Counted from the first letter of the stretch, positions 1 through 9,487 are shown. The stretch: DNA of 64,000 nt from Lysinibacillus sp. B2A1 (GCA_002973635.1 CP027224.1:258501-322500); one strand, 5' to 3'. Program-made: numbers and translations. Notes: generated by a model not told the origin, from the sequence alone.

Positions 1-1136
1 AAATAAGCCATGATAAGGATAGGTATAACAATTTCATTAGCGGGTAGTCCCAGAATAAAGGCAGCCATAATAAAGCCATCCATACCTAAAGCCTGACCAA
101 ATGGATCTAAAAAGTTCACAAAGTGCATTAGAATACTTGTATCACCAATGTATATATTAGCGAAAATCCAAGTCAAAATAGAGGCTGGTGCTGCAACGAT
201 AACCGCTCTTTTTAACACATTCCATGCTTTATCGATACTTGCTCGCAAAATCGTATTCCAAAACTTTGGTCTTCGGAATGGTGGAAGCTCTAGCGTGTAA
301 TGAGTAGGTACACCTTTTAAAGCCGTTTTAGAAAGTGCCCAAGATACCGTTAATGTTACAACTACGCCAAGCAAAACAAATCCTATTAAAATGGCCGCTG
401 TCATAAATGTGCCAGCTGCTCCTGTAAAACCAGTTACCATAAAGAGCGAGGCTAATAAAATTAGCGTTGGCCATCTCCCGTTACAAGGAACAAAATTATT
501 GGTTAAAATCGCTAACATTCGTTCACGAGGGGATTCTATAATTCTAGTAGATAGAATGGCTGCCGCATTACAGCCAAAGCCCATAGCCATTGTTAAAGAC
601 TGCTTTCCATGTCCACCTGCTCGTTTAAATAAACGGTCCATGTTAAATGCAACCCGAGGTAAGTATCCATAGTTTTCTAGTAATGCAAAGATAGGAAAGA
701 AGATAGCCATTGGTGGTAGCATCACACTAATCACCCAGCCAGTTCCTCTAAACAGCCCAAGGACTAAAACACCATGGAGCCACTCAGGCGCGTGCATTGC
801 TTCAAAAAGGTATGTGAGCTTACTCTCTAGGTAGCCAAATAAACTTGCTAGCATATCGGATGGAATATTTGCCCCAGCAATCGTAATATAAAAAATAGTG
901 CCTAGCATAAGCAGCATAATTGGGAATCCCCAAATACGAGATGTGAAAATTTCATCTAATTTATCGGATCGGTAAAGAGCGGTATGCTGTTGTGACACCA
1001 CCTTATTACATAAGGATCTACTTTTTGCATATATATCGCTAACGATCTCATCCCGAATGTCCTCGTTCGAAACTTCCTTTACTTCAGCTAAAATCTCCTT
1101 TAAGGAGCTATGATTTAACACTGACCGGGATTCCAT
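1..1136 (-). CDS. feoB: FeoB membrane (permease) part, separate gene, 3' end outside window
   Basis: The reverse strand stays open from an ATG at 1136 to the left edge. The product starts MESRSVLNHSS and is the Fe(II) permease part of FeoB: hydrophobic gate/nucleoside-recognition segments, a GFGCN motif (about residue 160) and an NNFVPCNGRWP motif with the conserved Cys. No G domain is present; that is encoded by the overlapping upstream gene. FeoB normally carries both parts in one chain of about 650-700 residues. The ATG lies 29 bases inside the end of the GTPase gene in another frame, so translation is probably coupled. A frameshift in an originally fused gene is the alternative, but the in-frame ATG at the new start and the clean end of the G-domain protein favour two genes. 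The protein acts in the cytoplasmic membrane. Its C-terminus is not seen. Confidence 0.85.
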   Translation of the reverse strand, partial: MESRSVLNHSSLKEILAEVKEVSNEDIRDEIVSDIYAKSRSLCNKVVSQQHTALYRSDKLDEIFTSRIWGFPIMLLMLGTIFYITIAGANIPSDMLASLFGYLESKLTYLFEAMHAPEWLHGVLVLGLFRGTGWVISVMLPPMAIFFPIFALLENYGYLPRVAFNMDRLFKRAGGHGKQSLTMAMGFGCNAAAILSTRIIESPRERMLAILTNNFVPCNGRWPTLILLASLFMVTGFTGAAGTFMTAAILIGFVLLGVVVTLTVSWALSKTALKGVPTHYTLELPPFRRPKFWNTILRASIDKAWNVLKRAVIVAAPASILTWIFANIYIGDTSILMHFVNFLDPFGQALGMDGFIMAAFILGLPANEIVIPILIMAY

Positions 1137-1833
1137 TTGTGCTCACCTCTCGCTGTCTATTATTGCTATGATTGTGTAGCTTTACTATTAAATCCTCATC
1201 TCCATCAAGTAAGCGAAGGGCAACCCATCTTGAGGGATATTTATCATCAAAATAGCCATTAAGTTTAGATTCTATTTTGCATATTGCTTCCTCAATCTCT
1301 CTTGAATAGGTCATACGATAGGGAGTTGTAATGATCTGCCCATTGACGAGCTGATTTAATGTATCCAACAATTGATCAATTCCTTTTTTATTTCTTGCTG
1401 ATATTTTGACAACAGGGACTCCTAACTCGCGTGCCAATTTCTTTTCATCAATCCGAATACCCTTCTTCTCAGCTTCATCTATTAAATTGATACATATAAT
1501 GACATTGTCGGTCATTTCTAATACCTGTAGTGCAAGATTTAAATTTCTTTCTAAAGAAGTTGCATCAAGCACGACAATCGTTGCATCAGGCTGATCAAAA
1601 ATAATATAATCTCTTGCCACTTCTTCATCTGTTGAATTGGAGAATAGAGAGTAGGTTCCTGGTAAATCAACAAGTACATATTGTTCCCTTTTGTGTTCAA
1701 AGGAGCCTTCAGCATGAACAACTGTTTTTCCTGGCCAGTTTCCAGTATGCTGTTTCAATCCTGTTAAAGTATTAAACAATGTACTTTTGCCTGTATTCGG
1801 ATTACCTGCTAAAGCTATTTTATTTACTCTCAT
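1108..1833 (-). CDS. feoB: FeoB GTPase domain as a stand-alone protein (241 aa)
   Basis: This is the cytosolic G-protein part of the ferrous iron transporter. The G1 motif GNPNTGKSTLFN is at residues 10-21, G3 DLPGTYS near 56 and the NLID G4-type motif near 115. The switch region has the FeoB-typical TGNWPGKTV. The roughly 70 residues after the G domain match the helical GDI-like domain that links G domain and membrane part in ordinary FeoB. The protein then stops (TAG at 1108-1110) instead of entering the membrane part, which is encoded by the next, overlapping gene. The start ATG overlaps the feoA stop by one base (TAATG), so feoA, this gene and the permease gene form one operon. GTP binding would gate Fe(II) uptake by interacting with the separate membrane subunit (inference). 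Confidence 0.9.
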   Translation of the reverse strand: MRVNKIALAGNPNTGKSTLFNTLTGLKQHTGNWPGKTVVHAEGSFEHKREQYVLVDLPGTYSLFSNSTDEEVARDYIIFDQPDATIVVLDATSLERNLNLALQVLEMTDNVIICINLIDEAEKKGIRIDEKKLARELGVPVVKISARNKKGIDQLLDTLNQLVNGQIITTPYRMTYSREIEEAICKIESKLNGYFDDKYPSRWVALRLLDGDEDLIVKLHNHSNNRQREVSTNGIPVSVKS

Positions 1834-2090
1834 TATTGTTCCCCCCTTACAATTACGCCCAAAATCTTAGAGCTTTCATCATTACGTAAAGCAATAGTCG
1901 TATTACTAACACGGTATGCGACTGGATCTCCTAAAGGACTTTTGCGAAGAACCGAGATTTCGGCTCCTTTCACAAAGCCTAAATCTAGTAATCTTCTTCT
2001 TAAAGGACCCTCGATATTGATTTCTTTTATTAAAAAGCAATCGCCAAAAGTGCATTTTGAAAGTGATGTTAAGTTTTTAGTCATGGGCAT
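1833..2090 (-). CDS. feoA: FeoA-family protein (85 aa)
   Basis: A small SH3-like protein of the ferrous iron uptake system, thought in the family to modulate FeoB. Visible features are the FeoA core with RRRLLDLGFVKGAEI (residues 31-45), followed by VLRKSPLGDPVAYRV and IALRNDES. The length is typical. There are two candidate starts, ATG 2090 and ATG 2084; an AAGGGA ribosome site sits just before the first. It is the first gene of the feo operon and overlaps the GTPase gene by one base. A Fur-box-like sequence lies about 90-105 bases upstream. Confidence 0.9.
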   Translation of the reverse strand: MPMTKNLTSLSKCTFGDCFLIKEINIEGPLRRRLLDLGFVKGAEISVLRKSPLGDPVAYRVSNTTIALRNDESSKILGVIVRGEQ

Positions 2091-2180
2091 TTTTTGTTCC
2101 CTTCTATAATAATATTTCTCGAATTATATATTGTTTCTTTAAGGAAACTTTATTAAAGCATATGCCTATAATATGTATAA

Positions 2181-2195
2181 TGTCAATGATTTTCT
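2181..2195 (-). promoter_or_regulatory. Candidate Fur box / feo promoter
   Basis: TGTCAATGATTTTCT agrees with the 15-base Fur consensus TGATAATGATTATCA at 11 positions. On the minus strand the same bases include TTGACA (2186-2181), a good -35; a convincing -10 at 17 bases was not found. Fur repression of feo genes is usual in Bacilli. Position and family context support it; binding is untested. Confidence 0.4.
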
Positions 2196-2588
2196 AAATT
2201 TTTTTTGAAGGAGGTAATTTTGGGATTTTCTAATTCAACATTTTTATATGTTGTATTAGTAAAGGTAAGATTACGTTACAGGTTTTCCCTATTTTTAATG
2301 GTTTTTTAACATGAAGGAAAGATCAAAATAAAATGAATTCCTACCTATGGTATAGCCTGTTAAAAAATTTAATATTTTACTTATAGACGTAATATTCGTG
2401 CTCATTTTTCTTTCCTAAATTCATTAGTAATAAATCATTCTTATAAGCAACAAAATTGTATTGTTATTTTGAATTAAATGGTAGGTAAATTAATCTATTT
2501 TGGAAAATATTCTATTTTTTAACCTAATTTTAACCTTGTAACTGTAATGTGTGAGTTAAAGCAATATTTTTTGAAGGAGGTTTTAAGA
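2196..2588. other. Intergenic region between feoA and the collar genes
   Basis: AT-rich spacer between two divergent transcription units. It contains a good ribosome-binding sequence (AAGGAGGT near 2207-2214) followed by a 29-codon TTG-initiated reading frame (2220-2309) that I do not accept as a gene. No RNA gene or clear promoter is recognised. Promoters for the + strand collar operon must lie here. Confidence 0.4.
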
Positions 2589-3095
2589 ATGGATCAATAT
2601 GTCGGAGAAATTCGATTGTTTGCTGGAGATTATGCACCAGATGGCTGGGCTCTTTGTAATGGTCAACTACTATCTATTTCCGAAAATGAAATGCTTTTTT
2701 CATTGATTGGTACAACTTATGGGGGAGACGGACAAACGACCTTTGCTTTACCCAATTTTCAAGGCAGGGTTGTTGTACATCAAGGACAGAATCCAATGAC
2801 TGGCACTACCTTTGTCAATGGTCAAATGGGAGGAGTGGAATCTGTCACTTTAATCTCATCACAGCTTCCTGCACATACACATCAGGTAAAGGCATCTTCT
2901 CTTGATGGCACAACACCCAGTCCAGAAAATGCTGTTTGGGCAAAAGATATACAATATTCGACACAACCACCAAATGGCACAATGAATGCCGCCATCATTT
3001 CAAGTGTTGGAGGAAATACACCTCATGACAATGTAATGCCATTTTTGACAATTAGTTATATTATTGCGCTTTACGGTATGTATCCAATGGAATAG
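2589..3095 (+). CDS. Phage tail collar / microcystin-dependent-protein family, copy 1 (168 aa)
   Basis: The start is ATG 2589 (MDQYVGEIRLFAGDY), because GAAGGAGG ends 8 bases before it; a longer frame begins upstream without a ribosome site. The N-terminal half is a tail collar domain: VGEIRLF, WALCNGQLLSI, LFSLIGTTYGGDG, FALPNFQGRVVVHQG. The C-terminus has the family signature with PHDNVMPF and ending in YIIALYGMYP. The three consecutive genes share this layout and are separated by 12-22 bases, so they form an operon that probably continues into the giant SLH protein gene. There is no signal peptide and no other phage structural gene in the window. The family resembles fibre-tip proteins; its cellular role is unknown. 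Confidence 0.85.
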   Translation: MDQYVGEIRLFAGDYAPDGWALCNGQLLSISENEMLFSLIGTTYGGDGQTTFALPNFQGRVVVHQGQNPMTGTTFVNGQMGGVESVTLISSQLPAHTHQVKASSLDGTTPSPENAVWAKDIQYSTQPPNGTMNAAIISSVGGNTPHDNVMPFLTISYIIALYGMYPME

Positions 3096-3107
3096 GAGGT
3101 ATGAAGG

Positions 3108-3608
3108 ATGAGCGAACCATATGTAGGTGAAATTCGATTGTTTGGCTTTGGTACAGTTCCGAGGGGCTGGGCACGATGCGATGGGCAAGTATTGCAAATT
3201 AATACAAACCAAGCTCTATATTCAATTTTAGGAGCAACTTATGGTGGTAATGGAACATCGACCTTTGCATTACCTGATTTAAGAGGCAGAGTTCCAGTTC
3301 ATGTAAGTAGTAGTATCACACTTGGAAAAAAAGCAGGAGAAGAGGTACATGTATTAACAACTAATGAAATGCCAGCTCATACACATGTTGTCAATTGTAG
3401 CTCGGTAGGTGCTACGTTGAAAGAAGCTACTGGTAATGCATGGGGAACATCCACTAATAATATCTATTCAGTCAATCAACTGAATACTAATATGAACGCG
3501 CAAGCTTTGTCAGCGACAGGAAACTCACAGCCGCATCAAAATATGCAGCCTTACACTGTAGCAAATTACTGTATAGCTTTAGTCGGAATATATCCATCAA
3601 GAAACTAG
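3108..3608 (+). CDS. Phage tail collar / microcystin-dependent-protein family, copy 2 (166 aa)
   Basis: Starts at ATG 3108 with AGGAGGT upstream, 12 bases after copy 1. Collar domain at residues 4-65 (VGEIRLFGFG, WARCDGQVLQI, YSILGATYGGNG, FALPDLRGRVPVHV). The C-terminal signature is QPHQNMQPYTVANYCIALVG. Copies differ clearly from each other in the middle (residues 70-140), as expected for old duplicates with distinct partners. No signal peptide is seen. It may form a hetero-oligomer with copies 1 and 3 (inference from conserved triple arrangement). Confidence 0.85.
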   Translation: MSEPYVGEIRLFGFGTVPRGWARCDGQVLQINTNQALYSILGATYGGNGTSTFALPDLRGRVPVHVSSSITLGKKAGEEVHVLTTNEMPAHTHVVNCSSVGATLKEATGNAWGTSTNNIYSVNQLNTNMNAQALSATGNSQPHQNMQPYTVANYCIALVGIYPSRN

Positions 3609-3630
3609 GGACGAAAGGAGGTAGGAAAAA

Positions 3631-4155
3631 GTGTCAGAAGCATATATTGGGGAAATTAGAATATTTGGTGGTAATTTTGCACCAAGAGACTGGGCTTTAT
3701 GCAATGGTCAGCTTATAAACATTGCTTCGAATAGTGCATTATATGCAATTTTGGGTACCAGATATGGAGGAGATGGAAAAACAACATTTGCTTTACCTAA
3801 CTTAAATGGTAGGGCAGCTATTCATCAAGGAACTGGAGCAGGATTAACACCGAGAAGTGTTGGAGCATCTGGGGGTTCAGCTACTGTTACACTATTAACG
3901 ACTCAAATGCCTAGTCATAATCATATAGCTACTTGTAACAATACTCAAACAACAAATAATGAGCCAACTGGAGCAATATGGACCGAACAACAAGGTAGAG
4001 GTTCTCTCCCGGTATACTCAACTTCTTTGAATACATCAATGAACGCCTTAGCTATTGATCAAACTGGGGGAAGTCAACCACATAACAATATGCAACCATA
4101 TTTAGGACTGAGTTTTATTATTTGTTTATATGGGGATTGGCCTCCTAAGAGTTAA
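3631..4155 (+). CDS. Phage tail collar / microcystin-dependent-protein family, copy 3 (174 aa)
   Basis: The likely start is GTG 3631, preceded by AAAGGAGGT; the encoded start SEAYIGEIRIFGGNF aligns with the other two copies. Collar domain: WALCNGQLINI, YAILGTRYGGDG, FALPNLNGRAAIHQG. The C-terminal signature is QPHNNMQPYLGLSFIICLYG. It ends 48 bases before the giant SLH gene, with no terminator between, so co-transcription is likely. Function is not known beyond the fold family. Confidence 0.85.
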   Translation: MSEAYIGEIRIFGGNFAPRDWALCNGQLINIASNSALYAILGTRYGGDGKTTFALPNLNGRAAIHQGTGAGLTPRSVGASGGSATVTLLTTQMPSHNHIATCNNTQTTNNEPTGAIWTEQQGRGSLPVYSTSLNTSMNALAIDQTGGSQPHNNMQPYLGLSFIICLYGDWPPKS

Positions 4156-4203
4156 TGATTAATTAAATGAAGGGTGTGAAACAACCAAGAAGGAGAATAT
4201 TAA

Positions 4204-7200
4204 ATGGGAAAAAAGATATTTACAATAACCTTATGTTTGATGTTAATCGCTTTTAGCCAATTGACAGGAATAGGGTTCGTATCACCTTTAAAAGTGGAGG
4301 CAGCCGCTTGCGATTCTCCCGATTTCCCGAAGTGTATACAGGATTTAACACAAGCTTCGTGGAAAGATGATACAAATAATGGCTTTGTAGTGAGTGGTAT
4401 TCCTGGTGATGATGGTATTAATATATTCAAGTATAGCAATGGATCACAATTTCCAGCTGGTTATTATTTTGATGCAGATGAACATTCCCCACCAAAATCA
4501 ATTAGAATTTCTGCTGGAGAAAGCTTTGCAGGTGGTATCTTCGATTTAAAATCATTAAAAATTAATACGATTAATAAACACCCTGAAAACGATGCATTGT
4601 CCTTAACAATTCAAGGGTATGATGGAGCAGGAAACCCAAAAGGAAATCCAGTAACTTTTAAGACAGTTGCAAATCATGAGCCTATATATGATATTCCTAT
4701 TAATATAGAGGGTATTAACTCATTTGTAATAACTGCGAGTGTTAAATTTATACCCGTTGTAAATGCGGGACTATGGGATTTAACTTTTACTCAATTTACG
4801 ATTGATATCCCAAATAATAATCCGCCAACAATTACAAATGGTGCTATTGCTACCTCAAACATTACTACATCAGAAGTACAGTTGGGCTGGGCTAAAGCCT
4901 CTGATGATATAACAACACAAGGGGACTTAGAATATCGAGTCTATCAATCTAGTAGTAATAATATTGGTACGGTTAGTACAATTGAATCGAATGGGACACC
5001 GTTAGGCGGCTACACCAAAGATATTACTTCTTTTAATGTGGCAGGTCTTGCTGCCAATACTACCTATTATTTTAATGTCATTGTCAAAGATACTGATGGC
5101 AATAAGAGCGCATATATGATGCAGCAGGTAACAACCCTAGCATTAAATAAGCCACCGACATCCAGTAATGGAACCGTAAATGTAAATGAGGGTCAAGTGT
5201 ATACATTTAATAGTACTTCCTTTGCTTTTTCTGATGAAGATGCTGGAGATACTTTGCAACAGATTCAAATCTCTACAATCCCAAATAGCGGGCAGCTCTT
5301 CCTCGATAGCAATAATAATCAGCAATTTGATGGTGGGGAAGCTATTACAAATGGAATGACAATCAGTAAGGCTAATTTAGATGCTAGTAAATTAAAATAT
5401 GTTACTGAAAATGGTTCTAATTCATTTTTTACATTTATGGTAAGCGATGGGGTTAATTATAGTACTAACTATACAATGAATCTAGTCGTCAATGCGCGTC
5501 CAGCCGTGATAATTTCATCAAATAATTCTAGTCCAACAAATAGCAATCCAATTCTTATAACTATGGTATTTAGTGAGTCAGTGACAGGCTTTACGGTTGA
5601 TGATATAGCTGTTACAAATGGAAATGCTACATTACTGACAGGAAGTGGTACCACATATACGGCCCAAATATCACCTAGTGCGGATGGAGCTGTGAAAATC
5701 AAAATTCCAGAAAAGGTTGCTGCAAATAGCGGTGGTGCATTGAATAAAGCATCAAATGAATTACAAATAATCTATGACGGTACACCACCAACTAATATTG
5801 ACCTTAATAATACTATAGTACAAGAAAATAAGCCGATTGGTACAACTGTTGGTACATTGACAGCAACAGATTCAGGAAGCTCACAAACATTCACGTATTC
5901 ATTACAATCAGGGGATATGAGCTTCTTTACGATAAATGGAAATGTATTAAGAACCAATGCGCTGTTTGCATACGATACGAAAAATAGCTATAAGATTACA
6001 ATCAGAGTAACAGATGAGGCTGGCAATACGTTTGATAAGGAGTTTACAATCCAGATTACTAAAAATCACGCACCAACAGGCTCTATCATTGTTAACAGTG
6101 GGCAAATCTCGACAAGTTCTATAAATGTTACCTTAACTTTGACGGCAACAGATTTAGAAGGAGAAGCGATAGAAATGCGCTTTTCGAATGATGGTATTAC
6201 TTGGTCCAGTTGGGAGTCAAAAGTATCTACGAAAAGTTGGACATTGTCAAATGGAGAAGGTAGTAAAACAGTTTATATGCAACTAAGGGATACTGCTGGC
6301 AATATATCAAATGCATTCTCAGATACAATTGTTCTAGATACAACACCACCAGTCATAACAGGGGTTACAAATAACGGTGTTTATAACACTGACGTAACAA
6401 TTAGTCTTAATGAAGGAACGGCTACCCTGAATGGAGCAGCTTTCACAAGTGGAGCCACTGTAAGTACATCTGGAAATTATACTTTAGTAGCAACAGATAG
6501 CGCAGGTAATACCACAACCATTACATTTGTGATTGATAAAACTCTGCCAAAGGCTGTAGAGGTGAAGATTAAATCTAATAATCTAGATCCGACAAAGGCT
6601 AAACTAGGAGATACTATCACATTAACAATGAAAACAGATAAAAATATCCAAGCACCGACAATTACCATTGCGGGGAAAACTGCAACTGTAACGGGAGCCG
6701 CCACAAACTGGCAGGCAACATATGTTATAGCGAATGGTGATTTAGAGGGAACAGCACCTTTTACAATTAACTTTAAAGATTTGCTAGGCAATTCAGCAAC
6801 GGAGGTAACTGGCGTAACTGATGGAAGCTATGTCATAGTCGATGGCATAAAGCCAACTGTGAAGAAGGTGGCAATGGCTTCAAATAATGCTAATCCAACA
6901 GTTGCTAAGGTAGATGATGTAATCACAATCGACTTTGAGACAAGTGAGGACATTCAATCACCAGATGTAACAATCCTAGGACAAACAGCAAATGTAAATG
7001 ATAAAGGTGATGGGAATGCTAAAACATGGCAAGCAAGCTATACATTGAAATCTGGAGACGCAGAGGGACCCATTATCTTTACAATTGATTATCAAGATAT
7101 AGCGGGGAATGAGGGCTTACAGGTAACAGAGGTTTCATCAGGAACAATTGTGATGTTTGATAAAAAGTCTCCTGAAATAACAACCTATTTCCCAGCGCAT

Positions 7201-9162
7201 CAGGCAATTAATGTACAGCCTACAGATAATCTTGTATTAACATTTGATGAAAAGGTCTTACCTGTAACTAGTAAAAATATGGTCATTCGAAATGCTTCGG
7301 ATAATCAAATTGTCGAAACAATTGGTGTTACACAAGCAAATGTTTCTATCGTTGATGAAACTGTGACAATTAATCCTTCAGTTGATTTAGCCCATAACAC
7401 GGCTTACAGCATTCAAATTGATGCAGGAGCATTTACTGATTCAGCGGGCAATGCGTATATAGGTATTACTGATAATAGTACATGGAATTTTACCACTGCC
7501 ATACTATCGACATACACAGTTACGTATGATGGTAACGGAGCTAGCGGTGGGAAAGTACCAACCGATTCGAAGCAGTATAAAACTCAGGAGACAATCACAG
7601 TACAGGGCAATACAGGTAATTTAATGAAAACAGGCTATACATTTGTAGGGTGGAATACGAAGGTTGATGGAAAAGGTGTTACTTATAAAAATGGGCAAAC
7701 AATTCAAATGGGGAAAGAGAATTTGATATTGTATGCTTTATGGTCTAAAAATAATGTACCAGGAGATGGAGGATCATCAACGCCGAGTCCTACTCCAGCA
7801 CCTGACCCAAGTCCTGAACCTGTTACGCCAAATAATCAATTAAAGGTGAATGTTGTCGATCCAAGTAAGCCAGACGAGGTGCTCGTACAAACCGTTTTAA
7901 CACGTGTATTTAGTAATGGTAGCTTCCAGGATACAGTAAACTTTACAGTAGCAAATGCAAACGAGTTTCTTCGAAAATTAGCAAATAAGGATGAAAAAAG
8001 ATCTAGACTTGTGATACCTAATATGGAACAGCCGGCAAGTGAAACAAAGGTGATACTTGCTAGAGAGGCTGCTAAACGATTAACGGAGGGCAAATCACAT
8101 TTCGGTATAGATATGGGAATAGTCAAAATAGATGTTCCTTTTGCTTCAATGAATGATTTCCATGAAGATATTTATTTCCGAATTGTACCGATTAAGGATG
8201 CAGTGCTGCAGAAAGCTATCGAAGACCGGGCTAAACAAACAAAAATAGTGTTACAACAGAGTAATGGCGCTAATGTAAAGCTCGTTGGTCAGCCAATATC
8301 TATTGACACAAATCTACAAAATCGTCAGGTAACATTGCTACTACCATTACCAGCGAATCTCACATCAGCTCAACGAGAAAATATGATGGTCTACGTAGAG
8401 CACAGTAATGGAACAGCCGAAATAATACGTGGGCGTTTTGCAGAATTTACGAAAGGGCAAACAGGTATTGTCTTTGACGTACAGCACTTTTCTACATTTT
8501 CTTTACTTTATGTAGAACAAGTGCAGGAGGAAGAACAACCTGAGGAAGAACCAATAGAGGTAGACGAAACATTTGCCTCATATATTCAAGGATACACAGA
8601 TAGCACTTTCCGTCCGAATGCAAATGTCACACGTGCACAAATGGCAGCGATGCTGGCAAGAAACCTAAGTAACAATCATGTACCAGAAGCATCTAATCTA
8701 TTTTATGAGGATACAGCTGCTTCTTGGGCAAAAAATGATATTGAGTATATTCGTACACAAGGAATCATGCAAGGACGTCATGATCGTTCATTTGGTCCGA
8801 ATGATATGATTACTAGAGCCCAAATGGCGGTTATTGCTGTGAGGTGGATTGATAAGCAATGTGTAGAAGAATCTACAGATACCCCATATTGTGAAGTGAC
8901 GGCAAGTGGCGAAACATATAGTGATGTGGCTTCTACGCATTGGGCGGCAAAAGAAATCGATCGCATAAGCGCAATGGGAATAATGGTTGGCTCAGGCAAT
9001 GGTGAATTTAGACCTGAAGAGAAACTAACACGTGCACAGGCAGTAAAGGTACTAAATCGAATCTTTAATCGTCCAATACCGACTGAGGACACAGAACAAA
9101 TCTTCAAGGATATACCAAAAGAGCATTGGGCTTACTTTGAGATTCAAGCTGCAGCAAAATAA
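4204..9162 (+). CDS. Giant secreted cadherin/Ig-repeat protein with C-terminal SLH anchor (1652 aa)
   Basis: ATG 4204 follows AAGGAG by about 8 bases. The signal peptide spans about residues 1-35 (cleavage near VEAAA). Then, approximately: N-terminal unknown domain 36-200; fibronectin-III-like 205-313; cadherin-like 316-429; Ig-like 433-526; cadherin repeat 530-619; three more Ig-like units to 720; two related Ig units 780-985 (each begins with a (V)KKVA/VEVKI...SNN..P motif); SbsA-type Ig 990-1100; a Listeria-Bacteroides/InlB-type repeat 1104-1180 (YTVTYDGNGA, GYTFVGWNT, LYALWS); a Pro/Ser linker; a 220-residue module shared with the 1787-aa protein downstream; and SLH repeats 1455-1650 with TRAQMA motifs. 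SLH domains bind pyruvylated wall polysaccharide, so this is a surface protein. It may display or work with the collar proteins. The exact function is unknown. Confidence 0.85.
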   Translation: MGKKIFTITLCLMLIAFSQLTGIGFVSPLKVEAAACDSPDFPKCIQDLTQASWKDDTNNGFVVSGIPGDDGINIFKYSNGSQFPAGYYFDADEHSPPKSIRISAGESFAGGIFDLKSLKINTINKHPENDALSLTIQGYDGAGNPKGNPVTFKTVANHEPIYDIPINIEGINSFVITASVKFIPVVNAGLWDLTFTQFTIDIPNNNPPTITNGAIATSNITTSEVQLGWAKASDDITTQGDLEYRVYQSSSNNIGTVSTIESNGTPLGGYTKDITSFNVAGLAANTTYYFNVIVKDTDGNKSAYMMQQVTTLALNKPPTSSNGTVNVNEGQVYTFNSTSFAFSDEDAGDTLQQIQISTIPNSGQLFLDSNNNQQFDGGEAITNGMTISKANLDASKLKYVTENGSNSFFTFMVSDGVNYSTNYTMNLVVNARPAVIISSNNSSPTNSNPILITMVFSESVTGFTVDDIAVTNGNATLLTGSGTTYTAQISPSADGAVKIKIPEKVAANSGGALNKASNELQIIYDGTPPTNIDLNNTIVQENKPIGTTVGTLTATDSGSSQTFTYSLQSGDMSFFTINGNVLRTNALFAYDTKNSYKITIRVTDEAGNTFDKEFTIQITKNHAPTGSIIVNSGQISTSSINVTLTLTATDLEGEAIEMRFSNDGITWSSWESKVSTKSWTLSNGEGSKTVYMQLRDTAGNISNAFSDTIVLDTTPPVITGVTNNGVYNTDVTISLNEGTATLNGAAFTSGATVSTSGNYTLVATDSAGNTTTITFVIDKTLPKAVEVKIKSNNLDPTKAKLGDTITLTMKTDKNIQAPTITIAGKTATVTGAATNWQATYVIANGDLEGTAPFTINFKDLLGNSATEVTGVTDGSYVIVDGIKPTVKKVAMASNNANPTVAKVDDVITIDFETSEDIQSPDVTILGQTANVNDKGDGNAKTWQASYTLKSGDAEGPIIFTIDYQDIAGNEGLQVTEVSSGTIVMFDKKSPEITTYFPAHQAINVQPTDNLVLTFDEKVLPVTSKNMVIRNASDNQIVETIGVTQANVSIVDETVTINPSVDLAHNTAYSIQIDAGAFTDSAGNAYIGITDNSTWNFTTAILSTYTVTYDGNGASGGKVPTDSKQYKTQETITVQGNTGNLMKTGYTFVGWNTKVDGKGVTYKNGQTIQMGKENLILYALWSKNNVPGDGGSSTPSPTPAPDPSPEPVTPNNQLKVNVVDPSKPDEVLVQTVLTRVFSNGSFQDTVNFTVANANEFLRKLANKDEKRSRLVIPNMEQPASETKVILAREAAKRLTEGKSHFGIDMGIVKIDVPFASMNDFHEDIYFRIVPIKDAVLQKAIEDRAKQTKIVLQQSNGANVKLVGQPISIDTNLQNRQVTLLLPLPANLTSAQRENMMVYVEHSNGTAEIIRGRFAEFTKGQTGIVFDVQHFSTFSLLYVEQVQEEEQPEEEPIEVDETFASYIQGYTDSTFRPNANVTRAQMAAMLARNLSNNHVPEASNLFYEDTAASWAKNDIEYIRTQGIMQGRHDRSFGPNDMITRAQMAVIAVRWIDKQCVEESTDTPYCEVTASGETYSDVASTHWAAKEIDRISAMGIMVGSGNGEFRPEEKLTRAQAVKVLNRIFNRPIPTEDTEQIFKDIPKEHWAYFEIQAAAK

Positions 9163-9174
9163 GATCAATAAAAT

Positions 9175-9212
9175 AAGCATACTAGGTGGAAAATGCCTAG
9201 TGTGCTTTTGTT
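9175..9212 (+). terminator. Rho-independent terminator after the first SLH gene
   Basis: AAGCATACTAGG pairs with CCTAGTGTGCTT across a 9-base loop and is followed by TTTTGTTTT. It lies 12 bases after the SLH gene stop. Confidence 0.8.
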
Positions 9213-9446
9213 TTACCGAAAACATAAGAAAGTTTTAATTTTGAGGGGGGATTGCTGAATTGAAGGGAATATATGCACGATTGACTAGTATTCATGCTAG
9301 ATAGAAAACTATTTATGCTAATAAAATCTATGGTTATTTGCCTTTTACAAGACATCTGTGGTAGTAACAACAAAAACGCCTGAGCCATCTTCATTAAACA
9401 TTTATTCCCATTGAAAAACTTTATGGACTTAATAGTTTTTCAATGA

Positions 9447-9487
9447 AAAGAAACACGCTAGGAGAATACTGCCTAGCGTGCTTTAAA
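9447..9487 (-). terminator. Rho-independent terminator of the 433-aa secreted protein gene
   Basis: ACACGCTAGG / CCTAGCGTG hairpin with a T-rich tract on the minus strand, 19 bases beyond the stop of the minus-strand gene. Its stem resembles the terminator at 9175. Confidence 0.75.

Noticed and set aside
391..672. 93-codon + strand frame opposite the FeoB permease
   Set aside because: It is antisense to a clearly coding frame with FeoB motifs and has no ribosome site.
2220..2309. Short TTG-started frame (29 codons) with a perfect AAGGAGGT site before it
   Set aside because: Composition is not convincing, no known small-protein match beyond a vague YjcZ-like start, and no conservation data. 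A ribosome-site-like sequence in AT-rich DNA can occur by chance.
2589..4155. Remnant prophage
   Set aside because: Only collar-domain genes are present, all intact and in an operon with a surface protein; there are no other phage genes, att sites or tRNA-adjacent integration.
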